From Cryptomeria japonica (taxonomy: Eukaryota > Streptophyta > Pinopsida > Cupressales > Cupressaceae), in assembly GCF_030272615.1 (NCBI RefSeq), contig NC_081406.1, forward strand, positions 261,693,386 to 261,753,385: DNA of 60,000 bases, in the 5' to 3' direction. A program made the translations under genes and the position numbers. The stretch's first letter is position 1, and each line of letters opens with the position of its first letter. The notes beneath the pieces are model-generated. The model made no database searches and was not told where the DNA came from. It was given only the letters and a program-made list of their open reading frames with translations. Below are positions 9,711-20,382 of the stretch, one piece after another.

Positions 9711-11144
9711 TTATGCTGGATCGGCTTCGATTCCTCTTTTGGACACAATGAATCCTAGGAGCTTCCCGAAGGTTACTCCAAAGACACATTTCTTGGGATT
9801 TAATTTTACTTTGTATTTTTCCAACCGATCAAAGACGACTGACAGTATGTCCAGATGTGTATTTCTGTCTACTGATTTACCCAAGAGATCGTCAACATAA
9901 TCTTCCACAGCTATGTGCATGAGATCATGAAAGATAGTGGTCATTGCTCTTTGATATGTAGCACCTGCATTTTTCAGCCCAAAGGACATGACGTTCCAGC
10001 AGAAAGTTCCCCACGGACAAGTAAATGATGTTTTGTGTTGATCCTCGGGTGCGATTCTAATCTGATTGTAGCCAGAGAATCCATCCATTAATGATAGCAT
10101 TTCATGACCTGCTGTAAGATCAACAATCAAGTCAATGTTTGGTAATGGAAAGTCATCCTTTGGACAAGCTTTGTTGATGTCTCTGAAATCTGTGCAAATT
10201 CTAATGCTACGATCTGGTTTACTGACAGGTACTAAATTGGAGATCCATTCAGGATAATCAATTGGGCGTATGAATCCGACAACCAATAACTTCTCCAGCT
10301 CTGCTTTGACTAGTAATGCCACTTGTGGATGCATTTTTCTTAATTTCTGTTTTACTGGTTTTGCCCCAGGTTTGACTGTCAGATGATGCATTACCAAATC
10401 CGGATCCAATCCAGGCATGTCAGCGTATGACCATGCAAAGTTGATTTGTCTTTCCTTAAAGAAGCTTATGAACTGTGACCTTTCGAACTCTGTTAATGAT
10501 TTAGCTAGGAATATGTTGTGTGGAACCTCTTCTGTACCAATGTTTGTCTTGATAGTCTCCTCTACCAGCATGGATGACTTTTCCTCATACGAAGCTGGGA
10601 GGATGTCGAGCCTTCCATCTTCAGGTGCCTCAGAGAGGTTGTTGCCCTCAGATATGTCCTTTCTTTTTACTTTTTTGGGATCAGATAGCACCACATTGTG
10701 GTTTTCACCATAAGATCCTTGATTTTCTCTTATTTTCACATTTTTGCGACTGGAAGGTCCGACACCCTCACCAAAATATGCCATGTTGTTGAGTTCTATA
10801 GTGTATCCTGCTTTATGGTCCCCAAGGGGAAGATCATCTCGTATGCCAAGATAGTCAATAATAGCTTCATCATTTTGAAATGTGTCAAACTGTGTTGGCC
10901 CTTCATAATCCCAGTCAATGAGTTGGTGGTGAACAAGGGAAAGGCCTTTAATGTTTTTGGATTTTGCGGGGTTAAGAGTGAAGATGTGGTTATATTCGGG
11001 TAAGTCAAGGTAATTATCGAGGTCATCGATGGTACTCTCCTCATCAGTCTCGATCACGAGCGAATCCAAATTATCATCACTAATAGCGCATTCCAGAACA
11101 GGTGTTCTCATCCTATGTGATTTCAACCTAGAACCTTGAGACAA
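9711..11144 (-). pseudogene. Reverse transcriptase, Element 1
   Basis: Copies the element RNA into DNA. The N-terminal 200 or so residues are an acidic linker with PGLDPDLVMHHLTVKPGAKPV just before RT. Core motifs include WISNLVPVSKPD, RICTDFRDINKACPKDDFPLP, SLMDGFSGYNQI, FGLKNAGATYQRAM and the catalytic EDYVDD near 9888-9905. The segment ends at TAA 9711. The same motifs in the same order occur in Element 2 at 26907-27728. The frame continues upstream to gag and downstream to integrase. Confidence 0.93.
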
Positions 11145-11279
11145 GGACTGTGTAGACTCCTCATGGGTTGTTTCTTGACCAACTCTGAATTTGTTATAAA
11201 ATTCCTCCTCTTCTGTGGGTTTATCTGGCTCTCTGAATGTCTCGGTGAGCTCGTAGTCACTGGAAGACTTGTCGGAACC

Positions 11280-12893
11280 CTATTCCCATTCGTTGGAATC
11301 TGTGGAATAGCAATTCTCTTGTTGAATTTTGGCAGCTTTGATTTGTAAGGCTTCTTCTGTCCTTTTAGTATGGATCTTGGAAGTCAAAAAACCAAGTCCT
11401 TTCGAGCATTCCCTTTTTACAGTCAATTCAGGTTGTAAGGGCTCCATAACACCTTCTTTGCGTAACCCAAGAGGGCTTTTTCCATCATACCCGAATTTTT
11501 GTAGAATCTTGAAGCCTTTGCCATATTTCTCACAGGGTATATTGATCTGTTTTTGTGTGTCATCTTCAATGTCTTTGTAGAGCATTTTGTATAAACTTTC
11601 CTCTTCCAGTTCGCCCCATCTTTGAAAGGTAGTAGGATCCCATTTGAATGCCATGATGGATATTTGCTTGTTAGGATGTGGTCTTCTGTATTCTTTTGGA
11701 GAGCTCATGACTTGTCGTAAATACATGGTCTGATTTAAAGTGTATTCTCCCATGCCTTTGTCCTGAAATTTGCCTTTAAGTTCACCTTGTTTTGATGTCG
11801 AAGGTTTCAATGACTTAGGATCAATGTATGCCAAAGAAGGAACATCTTCACGATTACTGGGAATGATGGTCTCAGTATGTGATCTCAAGTTATTGCAATA
11901 TATGAACGGATTAGGATCACCGTTAACTGTTACCTCGACTCCGTTGTGAGGAAACTTAATGCATTGATGATATGTCGATGGGACTGCCCTCATTTCATGA
12001 ATCCAAGGACGCCCTAACAATATATTATAAGTCAGATCCAGATCTAGAACCTGACAAACCACATCCTTTGTGACTGGCCCAATTCTTAGAGGTAAGGTGA
12101 CTGTGCCCTTGGATGAGCATTCTTCATCATCATATGCCTTGATGGTGATTTGATTTGTTGAATTCACAGCTTTATCAGAATATCCCAATTGTTTAATGGT
12201 GCTCAATGTACAAATGTTTAGACCAGCTCCTCCATCTATCAGGACTCGCTTTATTCGATGTTTGTGTATGAAGGCTTCAATATGTAATGGTGCATTATGT
12301 GGCTGACTTATGGAGGCATCATCAGCTTCTGTGAATGTAAGGGAGTGTGGAATGGAAAGGTATCCCACAATGGCTTGAAACTGGTCCACGTTCAGATCAG
12401 TAGGAACGGCGGTGTCTCTTAAGATTGTGTCAAGAATAGCTTTATGAGCGGGGGATATGCGTAAAAGCTCAAGTATGGAGATGAGCGCGGGTGTCTTCCC
12501 TAACTGTTCCACAAGGTCATATTCAGGTTTGGTTGATGAAGAAGCGGTGTTTTTAGTTGAAGCTCCTGGCAAATTAATTTTACCTCGACGGGTTGTAACG
12601 TGACATTCAGAGGTAGGTTCGGAAGAAGATCCAACACCTCTTAGGACAATCTTAGGTCGCTAAGGAAGATTCTCAGGGTTTTTGTTCTTGATGGTAATAG
12701 TAGAGATATGATTATCCATCGAGATATGATTGATAGTTGAATCATAGTTGTAAGGTGCTCTAGTATAGTTGGCTTGATCATCTGTGACTTTAGCTTTTCC
12801 ATTATCGTGCTTTGGGAATGGTTCCTTAAACATCTCATGTTCTTGATTAGATGAGTGTCTCTCAATCTCAATGTCACCTCTATCAATGAGATC
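11280..12893 (-). pseudogene. Protease with G-patch, Element 1
   Basis: The segment processes the polyprotein. A conserved YDLVEQLGKTPALISILELL leads in. The aspartic protease has LIDGGAGLNI (near 12236; DGG in place of the common DTG/DSG, as is usual in Tat elements) and ends with ILLGRPWIHEM. About 200 residues later a G-patch follows: GFKILQKFGYDGKSPLG, then KGLGF. G-patches can bind RNA or activate helicases in other retroelements; its role here is inferred. TAG at 12660 splits the lead-in and TAG at 11280 ends the segment, both in frame. Confidence 0.88.
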
Positions 12894-14804
12894 CTATATG
12901 ATGTTCTTTAGTCGATGACAATTTCCTGTCTTATGACCCTTGCTCTTATGAAATTCACAATACTCATCATCATTCCACCAATTCGGCTTAACCTTTGGTT
13001 CATATGGAGGAAAATCTGGAACTGTGATTACCTTGTTTGCCACAAGCTTCTTGAAAACTGACTCAAGTGGTTCTCCCAATGGGGTGTACTTCCTTCGTGA
13101 TCTGGGAGTTGTTTGAGTATTTACTTGATTGTTTGCAGAACTTGATCCTGAAAAGATGAATTTAGGTCGCACTGTGTTGGCATCAACAACACCATCATTG
13201 ACTATGTTCTTGTTTTTATTCCAAAATCTTGGCTTGTCTTTTCCTTTAAAGTCATCTTTGTTTTCCTTGAATATCTTAATGACTCCTTGTTCAATTAGGA
13301 CCTTTTCTGTTGCTAAGCCTTTTTCAATGACATCCTTGAAGGTGGACAAACAAGCTTTCCTTAGATCATAGCCAATGTCCTTGTTAACGTTTTGGGTGAA
13401 CATTTCTACCATTTGTTTTTGTGGAATCTCACAAGAGCATCTGCTGGCTAGATTTCTCCATCTTTGTAAAAATGATGCAAAAGATTCTCCCTCTTTTTGC
13501 TTGGTATTGCACAAAGTAGTGACTGATATGTCTGTCTCTATATTGTAGGAGAAATGTTGAATAAATGCTTCTGCTAGGTCACCCCATGACTTAATACTAG
13601 GTGGAAGTTGGGAGAACCATTCCATAGCTTGATCACCTAAGCTTTGTGGGAATAATCTCATCAAATATGTCTCTTCTGCTGCTACCTCAATGCAAGCTGT
13701 GAAAAACTGTCTTATGTGTGCCTTAGGATCCCCTTTTCCTCTATACTTGTCAAATTTAGGCGTCACAAAATGTGTAGGAAAAGGAGGCATTGGAATGCTC
13801 TTGTCAAATGGATAAGGACATATGTCTCTCATTGTGTATGTTGGCTTCGGTGTATTTATGTCCTCCATTTTCTTTTGTAAGTCCTTGATTTGTTGTTCCA
13901 AATTGCTCTTAGGTGGAGATCGACTTCTTGGACCATACCCCATGCTTGAGGCACCAATTGGAGGAGGAGCATGTTGCATATATGGATGATATTGATCATA
14001 CACATGTTCATATGGAGGAGGTCTATAATGATGTTGCGTATAAGAACCACTTGGTATAGATTCATGTTGAGGAACACCATATCTATTTTGTGCATGTATA
14101 CCATATTCTACAGGCATGTCATGTTCTATTGTATTGCCCCCAAATTTGACATGAGGTTTCCTTGTGTCCAAATTTTGAGCATGCCTTGGAATATCCCATT
14201 GCTTTGGTGGTTGATCCTTAGCATTGATATGTGATTGAGCATATTTTTCTCCATTAGACTTCCATAATGGTCTGCGAAGGTGAGTATCATATGTTTGACC
14301 ATGTGTATGTGGGACCTCTGGTTTTTGAAGCAAAGCTGATGGTGATTCAGGTACCATGTGTGGTCCTCTATTTCCTCCACTATTAGGTCTCCTTTGATCC
14401 ATATTGGAGTGAGGTTGTTGCAAAGGTCTATGTTCCATTATTTGAGACATGTCAAAATCATGAGGTATCTTAGCTCCACTTTGTGCCATCATGTGTAAGA
14501 AGTATTGTCTATCTCTCCTCATTATTTCCTCAACCAATCGATTGAAATGGGGATTTATAATGGATTCTTCCACATCTGCTGAATGTACTGAAAAGTTGTC
14601 CACATTGTCATTTCGTGTAGCATTGTTGTTTAGAGTGTCCATGTTCTCAACATTTGGATTATTTCTATAGACATCCATGTCAGGTAATGTAGTATGATCA
14701 AAATTGAAAAAGATCTCATTGTCATACTCATAAGAACTCATGTTTGCGGACTCTTGAGCCTCTTTATTTTCTCTCCTAGATTTTTTAAGACGGGTTTCAA
14801 CCAT
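12894..14804 (-). pseudogene. Gag, Element 1
   Basis: The structural capsid/nucleocapsid protein. It starts at ATG 14804 (MVETRLKKSRRENKE), and an in-frame stop lies only two codons upstream. The N-terminal half is Pro/His/Asn-rich. The Retrotrans_gag capsid domain covers roughly residues 348-507 (FDKYRGKGDPKAHIRQFF, LMRLFPQSLGDQAMEWF, SFASFLQRW). Near the end is a zinc knuckle CX2HX4HX4C (CEFHKSKGHKTGNC). TAG at 12894 separates it from the protease region. Element 2 has IIQDMIDRGD here, so the stop probably replaced CAG, and gag and pol were one frame. Confidence 0.9.
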
Positions 14805-15297
14805 GAACTAGGTATTGACCAAGATGTGTGAGACTAGATGAAAAATGGAAAGAGTATGGAAGACCAAGAGTTGAATGGAATGTAAATGAGTCTGAAGTGT
14901 ACTTGCAATGTCCCAAGTGTAAGACCAAGTATGTATGTAGTAGAGTAGGTGTGACTTCCAAAGAGAGGATAGTTTCTCTTGATGAGGTAAGTTGACCTTG
15001 ACTCTAAGTAAAACCAAATGAGACCCAAAGGTAAGAAACCTTGATGAGGGATCACTTAGCAAAGTGTTGTTGTATGTAGTGTGTTGACAAAGTATGATGA
15101 GGACAAGCAAGTGACCTTTTGACTCAAGTTTAGACAAATGTGAATGTAAAATGAGATGTGAAGCAATGATGGACTATGTGAGACCCAAAAGACAGGTTGA
15201 ATGCTAGATGAAACCTGAAGAAACAACCTAGGAAGCTCAAGTATTCCGAAACTGATTTCTTGTGTTTGCTGGACTGTGAAATTTTTCTTGCAAGTTT

Positions 15298-15565
15298 GAA
15301 CACAGACGCTCCTGTATACTGCACAGATGCGATTTCCTGACCCAGACGCTACTCTGCCCTTTACAGATGCGCTTATGAGATTTTTCCTGTTTATGTTTGC
15401 TGGACTGTGAAATTTTTTTGCAATCCTGGACACAGACGTGACTGTATACTGCACAGACGCGTTTATCTGACCCAGACGTGTTTCTATTCAACACAGACGC
15501 TGTTATAAATACAGATGCTATTCTGCACTTCACAGACGCGGTTAAAACAGACACAGACGCGTTTC
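15298..15565 (-). repeat. ACACAGACGCG motif array A, gag leader
   Basis: About 11 degenerate units of CACAGACGCG, spaced about 15-30 bases. It is the reverse complement of the motif in the PMD intron at 2924-3170. Confidence 0.85.
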
Positions 15566-16285
15566 TGTAAACTTTGTGCAATTTTTCCAATATGTGAAGT
15601 CGTTTTTGTTGTGACCAAATCTGACTGTTTGACTGTTTTTCGTGACAAGAGGACACAATGTTGATGAGGACTCAATGTTTGCAAGTGTTTAGACTCCAAA
15701 ATGACTCCAAGAAAAGTGTGTTGTTTGATGTAAAAATGTTTTGCATACACTTGAAGACACAAAAGACACAATGTTTTGCTGTTTGGTCTTGAATGTTTGA
15801 ATGTTTTAACATAAGTCAAGCACAATTCTTATGGCTGGCCAAGACAATAGTTGTTGATCCCACATGGGGTTTTACCCCTGAGGCTACGCTATTCAGAGCG
15901 GATACTTAGATGCTTGACCTCACTGGTTCCACCCTCGACACTCACTTCTCGGGTCAGCCAAGCATCAGTCCCCATGAAAACTCCCCATGGCGAACTTTGT
16001 ATCTCTACTAAGAACCGTATGTGTGTGGGTCGCTACCAGAGGTCCGACCTCCTGCCCCAACAACTAGAAGGATTTGGTCCTCTAAAACAAAATGGTGCTA
16101 GTAAGGGCATCCGCTTGTGTGGCCATACATGCGGCACTTTCAGCTCTGTAAATACAGAAGGCTCTCAGCCGGTAGGGGTTACGCCCTACAAATGATCAAA
16201 TAAATTTGATCAAACGGGTTTATGGGGAGACATAGTGTCGGTATGAACTAATCAGCACATGTTATTCATAGCTTTCACCATGAAT

Positions 16286-16395
16286 ACATTTGATTATAGT
16301 GGTTCGGATGAGGTGGGTTTTCCTCGCTACCACTTGGGTCGTTCTCTTCTCACTAGTAGTCCTAATGACCACACGGGAAGACAGGCCCTCTAAAG
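16286..16395 (-). promoter_or_regulatory. Conserved leader block, Element 1
   Basis: Shares ACATTTGATTATAGTGG at one end and GGGAAGRYAGGCC plus CTAAAG at the other with 34267-34396 in Element 2, while surrounding leader sequence differs. Conservation in a noncoding leader suggests an RNA or DNA signal such as packaging, dimerisation or splicing. The role is inference. Confidence 0.5.
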
Positions 16396-16787
16396 ATTAA
16401 ACAAAAAGAGCCTATTGCTCAAGACACAAAAGACAATGATTCAATTTTAGTGCATCAATGGAAGTGTTTGCTAGTCTATGAAAACAAGGCACACAATAAA
16501 AATCCAAAACCCTAGCCAAGGACCTGCAACAAAGAGTTGTTAGTAGTTTGGGTTGTTTGAAATAATCACCCCTTCCTGCAAACACACAAGTTAGGTAAAT
16601 TTTAAAACCCAAAAGACTTTGTGAAAATAGGGGCCTTCCACCAAACGATTTAGCTTCCAAGGCAAGCTGCACTAATGTTAGCTAGATCTGAAAGTGTTAG
16701 TCCAAAAATAAACCAGATCTGAAACCCTAAATGCAAAAATCCGAAAACTGAATCACTAAAATTTCAAAATTTTGGAATGGTAAATAC

Positions 16788-17100
16788 ACAGACGTCGTTA
16801 CCCTCAACACAGACACGTCTGGAGCACACAGACGCGGTTCTGTGATTCACAGACGCGCTTAAAAGTCACAGACGCTCCTTTTAGACACAGACGCGGGTAG
16901 AAATAACACAGACGCGTTTCTAGAACACAGACACGTTTCTGGAACACAGACGCGTTTCTGGAACACAGACGCGTTTCTGGAACACAGACGCGCCTCCCTG
17001 GAACCTGCAAAATGAAATATTGACAAAACACAGATGCGGATCCCGTTGTCGCAGACGCGCCTGAAAATCAAAAACGCGTTCCGAAAGTGCGCAGACGCGA
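16788..17100 (-). repeat. ACACAGACGCG motif array B, gag leader
   Basis: About 14 units. The central part (16895-16995) is nearly regular, with ACACAGACGCGTTTCTGGA repeated at a period of about 20 bases. Same motif and orientation as array A. Confidence 0.9.
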
Positions 17101-17187
17101 AAATACCAAAAATGTCACCGAAAATGTCTGATCTGCAACTTCAAAAACACAAGATCTGCAACAAGGAGGTTAAATGCAAAGGGACAA

Positions 17188-17210
17188 GTGTCCCACCGAG
17201 CGTGCCAAAA
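17188..17210 (-). promoter_or_regulatory. Element 1 primer binding site
   Basis: Directly after the 5' LTR the minus strand reads TTTTGGCACGCTCGGTGGGA. The TGG after a short spacer fits pairing with a tRNA CCA end. I cannot assign the tRNA from memory. Confidence 0.7.
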
Positions 17211-17583
17211 TGTGTATGGTGAAAATGGATAACAATAATAACAATATTGAAAGGCTAAATGAATCCAACCACAAAACCCTAGCCTAACAATCAACAAAGA
17301 TCCACCATAACATATGAAGATTACCTAAGACAATGCAAATCAAATGAAATCACAAAGATTATACCATTACATGTCCAATAGGGTTTTGATCTCCATTCTT
17401 CCTATCTCCATTGATCTTGCTTGATATATTTGCTCTCAGATTTTATATGCACAAGAGCTCAACAAAAAATGGAATGTGGTTGCAAGTAGGATCGTAGTGT
17501 AGTCAAGTCCTCCAAATTGTCGATTAGGGTGATTGATTAGAATGCATAGAATGATTAGGGTTTGATAATGAAGGAAGCATCTC

Positions 17584-17592
17584 CTTATATAG
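17584..17592 (-). promoter_or_regulatory. Element 1 LTR TATA box
   Basis: The minus strand reads CTATATAAG inside the 5' LTR. It is the best TATA match there and is identical in the other LTR at 1977-1985. It would place the RNA start some 30 bases to its left on the plus-strand map. This is motif evidence only. Confidence 0.55.
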
Positions 17593-17748
17593 AAGACACT
17601 ATATGAAATGGAAGGATAAGATTGAGAGGTGTAAAAGGAGGTCGGCTATGATTAGAGGGTAGGTAAAAGAAATAATAAAATAATGAGAGGGATAGGTAGT
17701 GTATGAATTAAGAGATGAATGACATGTGTCATAGGTAGAAAAGGCTAA

Positions 17749-17993
17749 TGAATTAATTAAATAAATAAAGATTTATTTAATTAATAGAAGAAGTAGGATA
17801 ATTAAATAAATAAAAATATTTATTTAATTTAGGAAAAGGATAATTTAAATAAATAAATGTATTTATTTAAATGAGAAATAAGGCTAGAAGAGGATAAATG
17901 AATTAATTAAATAAATAAATATTTATTTAATTAATAGAAGAATTAGGCTTAGATAATTAAATAAATAAAATATTTATTTAATTAGACATGACA
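17749..17993. repeat. AT-palindrome array in Element 1 5' LTR
   Basis: The second copy of the five AT-palindromes described at 2139-2386. Several of the LTR differences fall inside this array, but the arms stay largely self-complementary. Confidence 0.8.
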
Positions 17994-18009
17994 ATTTTAG
18001 GTGTCTACA

Positions 18010-18014
18010 ACATG
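18010..18014. repeat. Element 1 target site duplication, right copy
   Basis: ACATG directly follows the right LTR and matches GCATG at 1599-1603 with one difference. A 5-bp duplication is usual for Ty3/Gypsy insertion. Confidence 0.65.
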
Positions 18015-18303
18015 TATCACACAATTTGAGATAAGCTTAAACAAAAATATTCTTGAAAAGGAAGTATCCTTGAAAGTAGTTAAAGCAAAAAAAAGAGTAA
18101 GCAAAAAAGAGAAGGGTAAAAGATTTTTTCTATTATAAAAACTTTGATACAAAGCTTCAATTGTATGGGGAAAAAAATTAACTAAGCTATTAAGATGCCA
18201 AAAGACTCTAATCACATTGAAGAAAGATTTGAATTGTGTATAGTTTGATAAATGCTCCCCTCAAGGGTAGGAATACATATGACCTCATTACTATACAACA
18301 ATT
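18015..18303. other. Gap between Elements 1 and 2
   Basis: About 290 bases of AT-rich DNA without a recognisable gene or repeat. It appears to be the common target region of both insertions. The last five bases (CAATT, 18299-18303) would be the left target duplication of Element 2; the right copy is lost. Confidence 0.55.
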
Positions 18304-19782
18304 TGTATGCGGGAAAAGTGGGCTGATAAAACTAAATATGTGAAAATATTTCAAAATACTAGTCCACACACACACAGAGGACTTCTTGGTGCAAGCTATG
18401 GAGTAACGTAGTATTACTCAACTTCCCAAGGAGGGTCCCATGGTTCTCTATCTCACAATGTCCCTCAAACCAACGTTTTTGCTCTCAGATCACTGAGCAA
18501 AATGGTTTAGGGATGACAAATATGAGAACGAGAGATGTTTTTGCTAAATTTAGTATGAAATAGATGTGAAGCTATATATGATGCTAAAAATGCAATAAAC
18601 TAAATGATAAGATGACAAGATTAGTATGAATACTATCCTAACATGATATATTTAATCTATGATTGAGCTAAAATGATAAAGAAATTATTCTAAACATGCA
18701 TATTAATCTAATTCCTGATCTAAAAGAGGATAAATGAGGAGCATATATGAAATGAGAAAGCTTGAAAGAATTTGAGCATAAGTGTAATGCTTCAAATTTG
18801 AAAGATGATTGTTTAGAATGGAGGAATGAGAGCTCTATTTATAGCATAAACAGGGCAATGGATGGTCAAGATTGAAAGGTTTAATCAAGGGCCAAGTTTG
18901 AAAGTTGGGGATCCATGTGTACAATTGGCACCAATAAAATGGTGACAAGTGTCAACATAGGATTGGGTTGAGAAAAGGGGTTGGAGGCATTAAAGGCCTG
19001 AGAAGACCTCATGGTTATCTAAAGGCTAAGGGTCAAGTCTAAGTTAGGCTTATCCACTGGATTAAGAGTTAATCCAAGGATAAACCTTTGTGCAAATGAT
19101 TAAGAGATAATCATGGTCAAAGCATTAAAGGCCTGATGAGACCCTTGGGTTGGATAGAGGTTGAGTCAAAACAAATGTTTTAACCATGTAAGAGGGTTTG
19201 AGTTAACCATTAATGGTTATTGGAGACTTTGTGGATTAAGTGGTTGAAGGTTGGAAGCTTTCAAAGGTTATCAAAGACTTTGAGACATTTAGTGGTTGAA
19301 GGTTGAAAGCCTTTAATGGTTATCAAAGACTTTGAGGCTTTGAGAAGTGACTTCCCTTTGCTTAGGGATGTGACAAAGTTTAGAGGAGGGGTTAGGTTAA
19401 TTAGAAGCGATTAGAAGATTCTAGAAGGGATTAGAAATGGGTTTGGGATTTTGCAAGTGGATGGAGGGATAATAGGATTTTATTGAATTAAATGATTTAA
19501 TTCAATTTGGTTGTAATTTGGAGAAATTAAATAAATTAGATTTATTCAATTTGGGATAACTATTTAATTAAATTTGAATTTAATTAAAAGTGAATAGGGG
19601 GATTTTAATTGAATAAAATGATTTATTCATTAAATGGTATAGTGAATTTAATTTAAATAAATTGAATAATTTATTTAATTAAATAGAAGAATGTGGATAG
19701 TTTAATTAAATTGGATTTAATTAAATGGAGAAATGAACATAAAATATTCATTTAGGAATATGGTCATTTTTATAGGTCTACA
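18304..19782 (-). repeat. Element 2 3' LTR (1479 bp, intact)
   Basis: Begins TGTATGCGGG and ends GGTCTACA. The polypurine tract abuts at 19783. A minus-strand TATA-like CTATAAATAG is at 18835-18844. Its first 1166 bp match 35316-36479. The rest (19470-19782) is the AT-palindrome array and U3 end, missing from the other copy. Confidence 0.92.
19470..19735. repeat. AT-palindrome array in Element 2 LTR
   Basis: At least five AT-rich inverted repeats in a row. Examples are TTGAATTAAA/TTTAATTCAA around TGA, and TTTAATTAAAT/ATTTAATTAAA around TGG. It is the counterpart of the array in Element 1, with unrelated unit sequence. Confidence 0.75.
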
Positions 19783-19797
19783 TTTTGCCCCTCTTTG
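19783..19797 (-). promoter_or_regulatory. Element 2 polypurine tract
   Basis: The minus strand reads TTCAAAGAGGGGCAAAA immediately before the LTR start TGTAGACC. Same tract as Element 1. Confidence 0.85.
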
Positions 19798-20140
19798 AAG
19801 TGACGTGTGTGCACATGTTATTTCAAAGAAAATGATGTGTTTTTGTGATTTTATGATCAAATGCAATTTTTGTTGTGTCGCTCTTATGATTTGTAAGTCA
19901 TGCCCCAGATTCGATGTGTGATACGAGATTTGATTTGATGTGTGATGTCCCCTCAGGAGATGAATCAATTTTGAAATTTTTTGATTTAATTTGATGAAGT
20001 TCGTATGATGTGTAGGATTTCGTGCATGTAAAAAGTGTGCCGATTGATTCATCTCCCGATAAGTTACAACTGTTTTGGTATAGGGGAGACCGCGACCATA
20101 TTACAGGTCCCTACGGCTAACCCTAATTTCATTTTCCTCC

Positions 20141-20147
20141 TATAAAA
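20141..20147 (+). promoter_or_regulatory. TATA box of the PMD gene, Element 2
   Basis: CTCCTATAAAAGGG on the plus strand, 75-80 bases before the ATG at 20222. It is a strong match to the plant TATA consensus at the right distance and lies outside the LTR, so the PMD gene seems to have its own promoter. Confidence 0.7.
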
Positions 20148-20221
20148 GGGATTTAGGGGTTAATTTAGGTTCATTTGTGCTTTGTTGATTGTGAAGAAAG
20201 AGAATTTGCTCTGGAGAGAAA

Positions 20222-20296
20222 ATGTCGATTCCCTATCACAGACACCGTTTCAAGCGCGTTCGGAGGTACCGGAGACCTGTAGCGCGTGGACCACCA
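20222..20296 (+). CDS. PMD gene exon 1, Element 2
   Basis: A 25-codon exon (MSIPYHRHRFKRVRRYRRP and six more residues) ending at a GTAAGT donor in phase 0. It shares HRFxRVRRxxRP with the Element 1 exon and is very basic. A TATA box stands upstream. Two copies of the AGCGCGT motif already occur in the exon (AAGCGCGTTC and TAGCGCGTGG), so the intron array may have grown from this coding sequence, which is inference. It joins in frame to GAG at 21398. Confidence 0.7.
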
Positions 20297-20382
20297 GTAA
20301 GTCAACGTTTTTGACCCTTTTTTGATTTTTTGTTTTGTCATTTTTGGTCATTTTTTGAATTTCAAAGTTCGGGGGTTACGTT

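Larger units (their letters stand above)
14805..17187 (-). other. Element 1 gag-pol leader
   Basis: About 2.4 kb between primer binding site and gag, with no supported gene. It holds two arrays of the ACACAGACGCG motif (15298-15565, 16788-17100) and, between them, a block (16286-16395) that is also found in the Element 2 leader. A very long leader is common in Ogre-like elements. Confidence 0.75.
1604..18009 (-). mobile_element. Element 1: Tat/Ogre-like Ty3/Gypsy LTR retrotransposon with antisense PMD gene
   Basis: A complete element of 16,406 bp. Read on the minus strand the order is 5' LTR, primer binding site, about 2.4 kb leader, gag, protease with G-patch, RT, RNase H, second RNase H, integrase, spacer, a gene on the opposite strand, polypurine tract and 3' LTR. 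The LTRs are 799 bp each, begin TG and end CA. The flanking 5-bp duplications are GCATG and ACATG. A second, archaeal-type RNase H after the first, the large size and an extra antisense gene downstream of pol are known traits of the Tat lineage. The integrase follows RNase H, which places it in Ty3/Gypsy and not Copia. Coding regions carry stop codons, so this copy is non-autonomous now. Confidence 0.93.
17211..18009 (-). repeat. Element 1 5' LTR (799 bp)
   Basis: The partner of 1604-2402 at about 98.7% identity. It lies next to the primer binding site, so it is the 5' LTR and drives gag-pol on the minus strand. The U3 end, at the high-coordinate side, holds the AT-palindrome array. Confidence 0.95.

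Noticed and set aside
14808-15137. 109-codon frame just upstream of gag in Element 1
   Set aside because: In frame with gag but separated by a stop; hydrophobic, low-information sequence that does not resemble the ORF ahead of gag in Element 2.
16804-17071. Frames with repeated RLCSRNASVFQKRVCV-like units
   Set aside because: Translation of the ACACAGACGCG leader array; the period is not a multiple that keeps a single clean frame.
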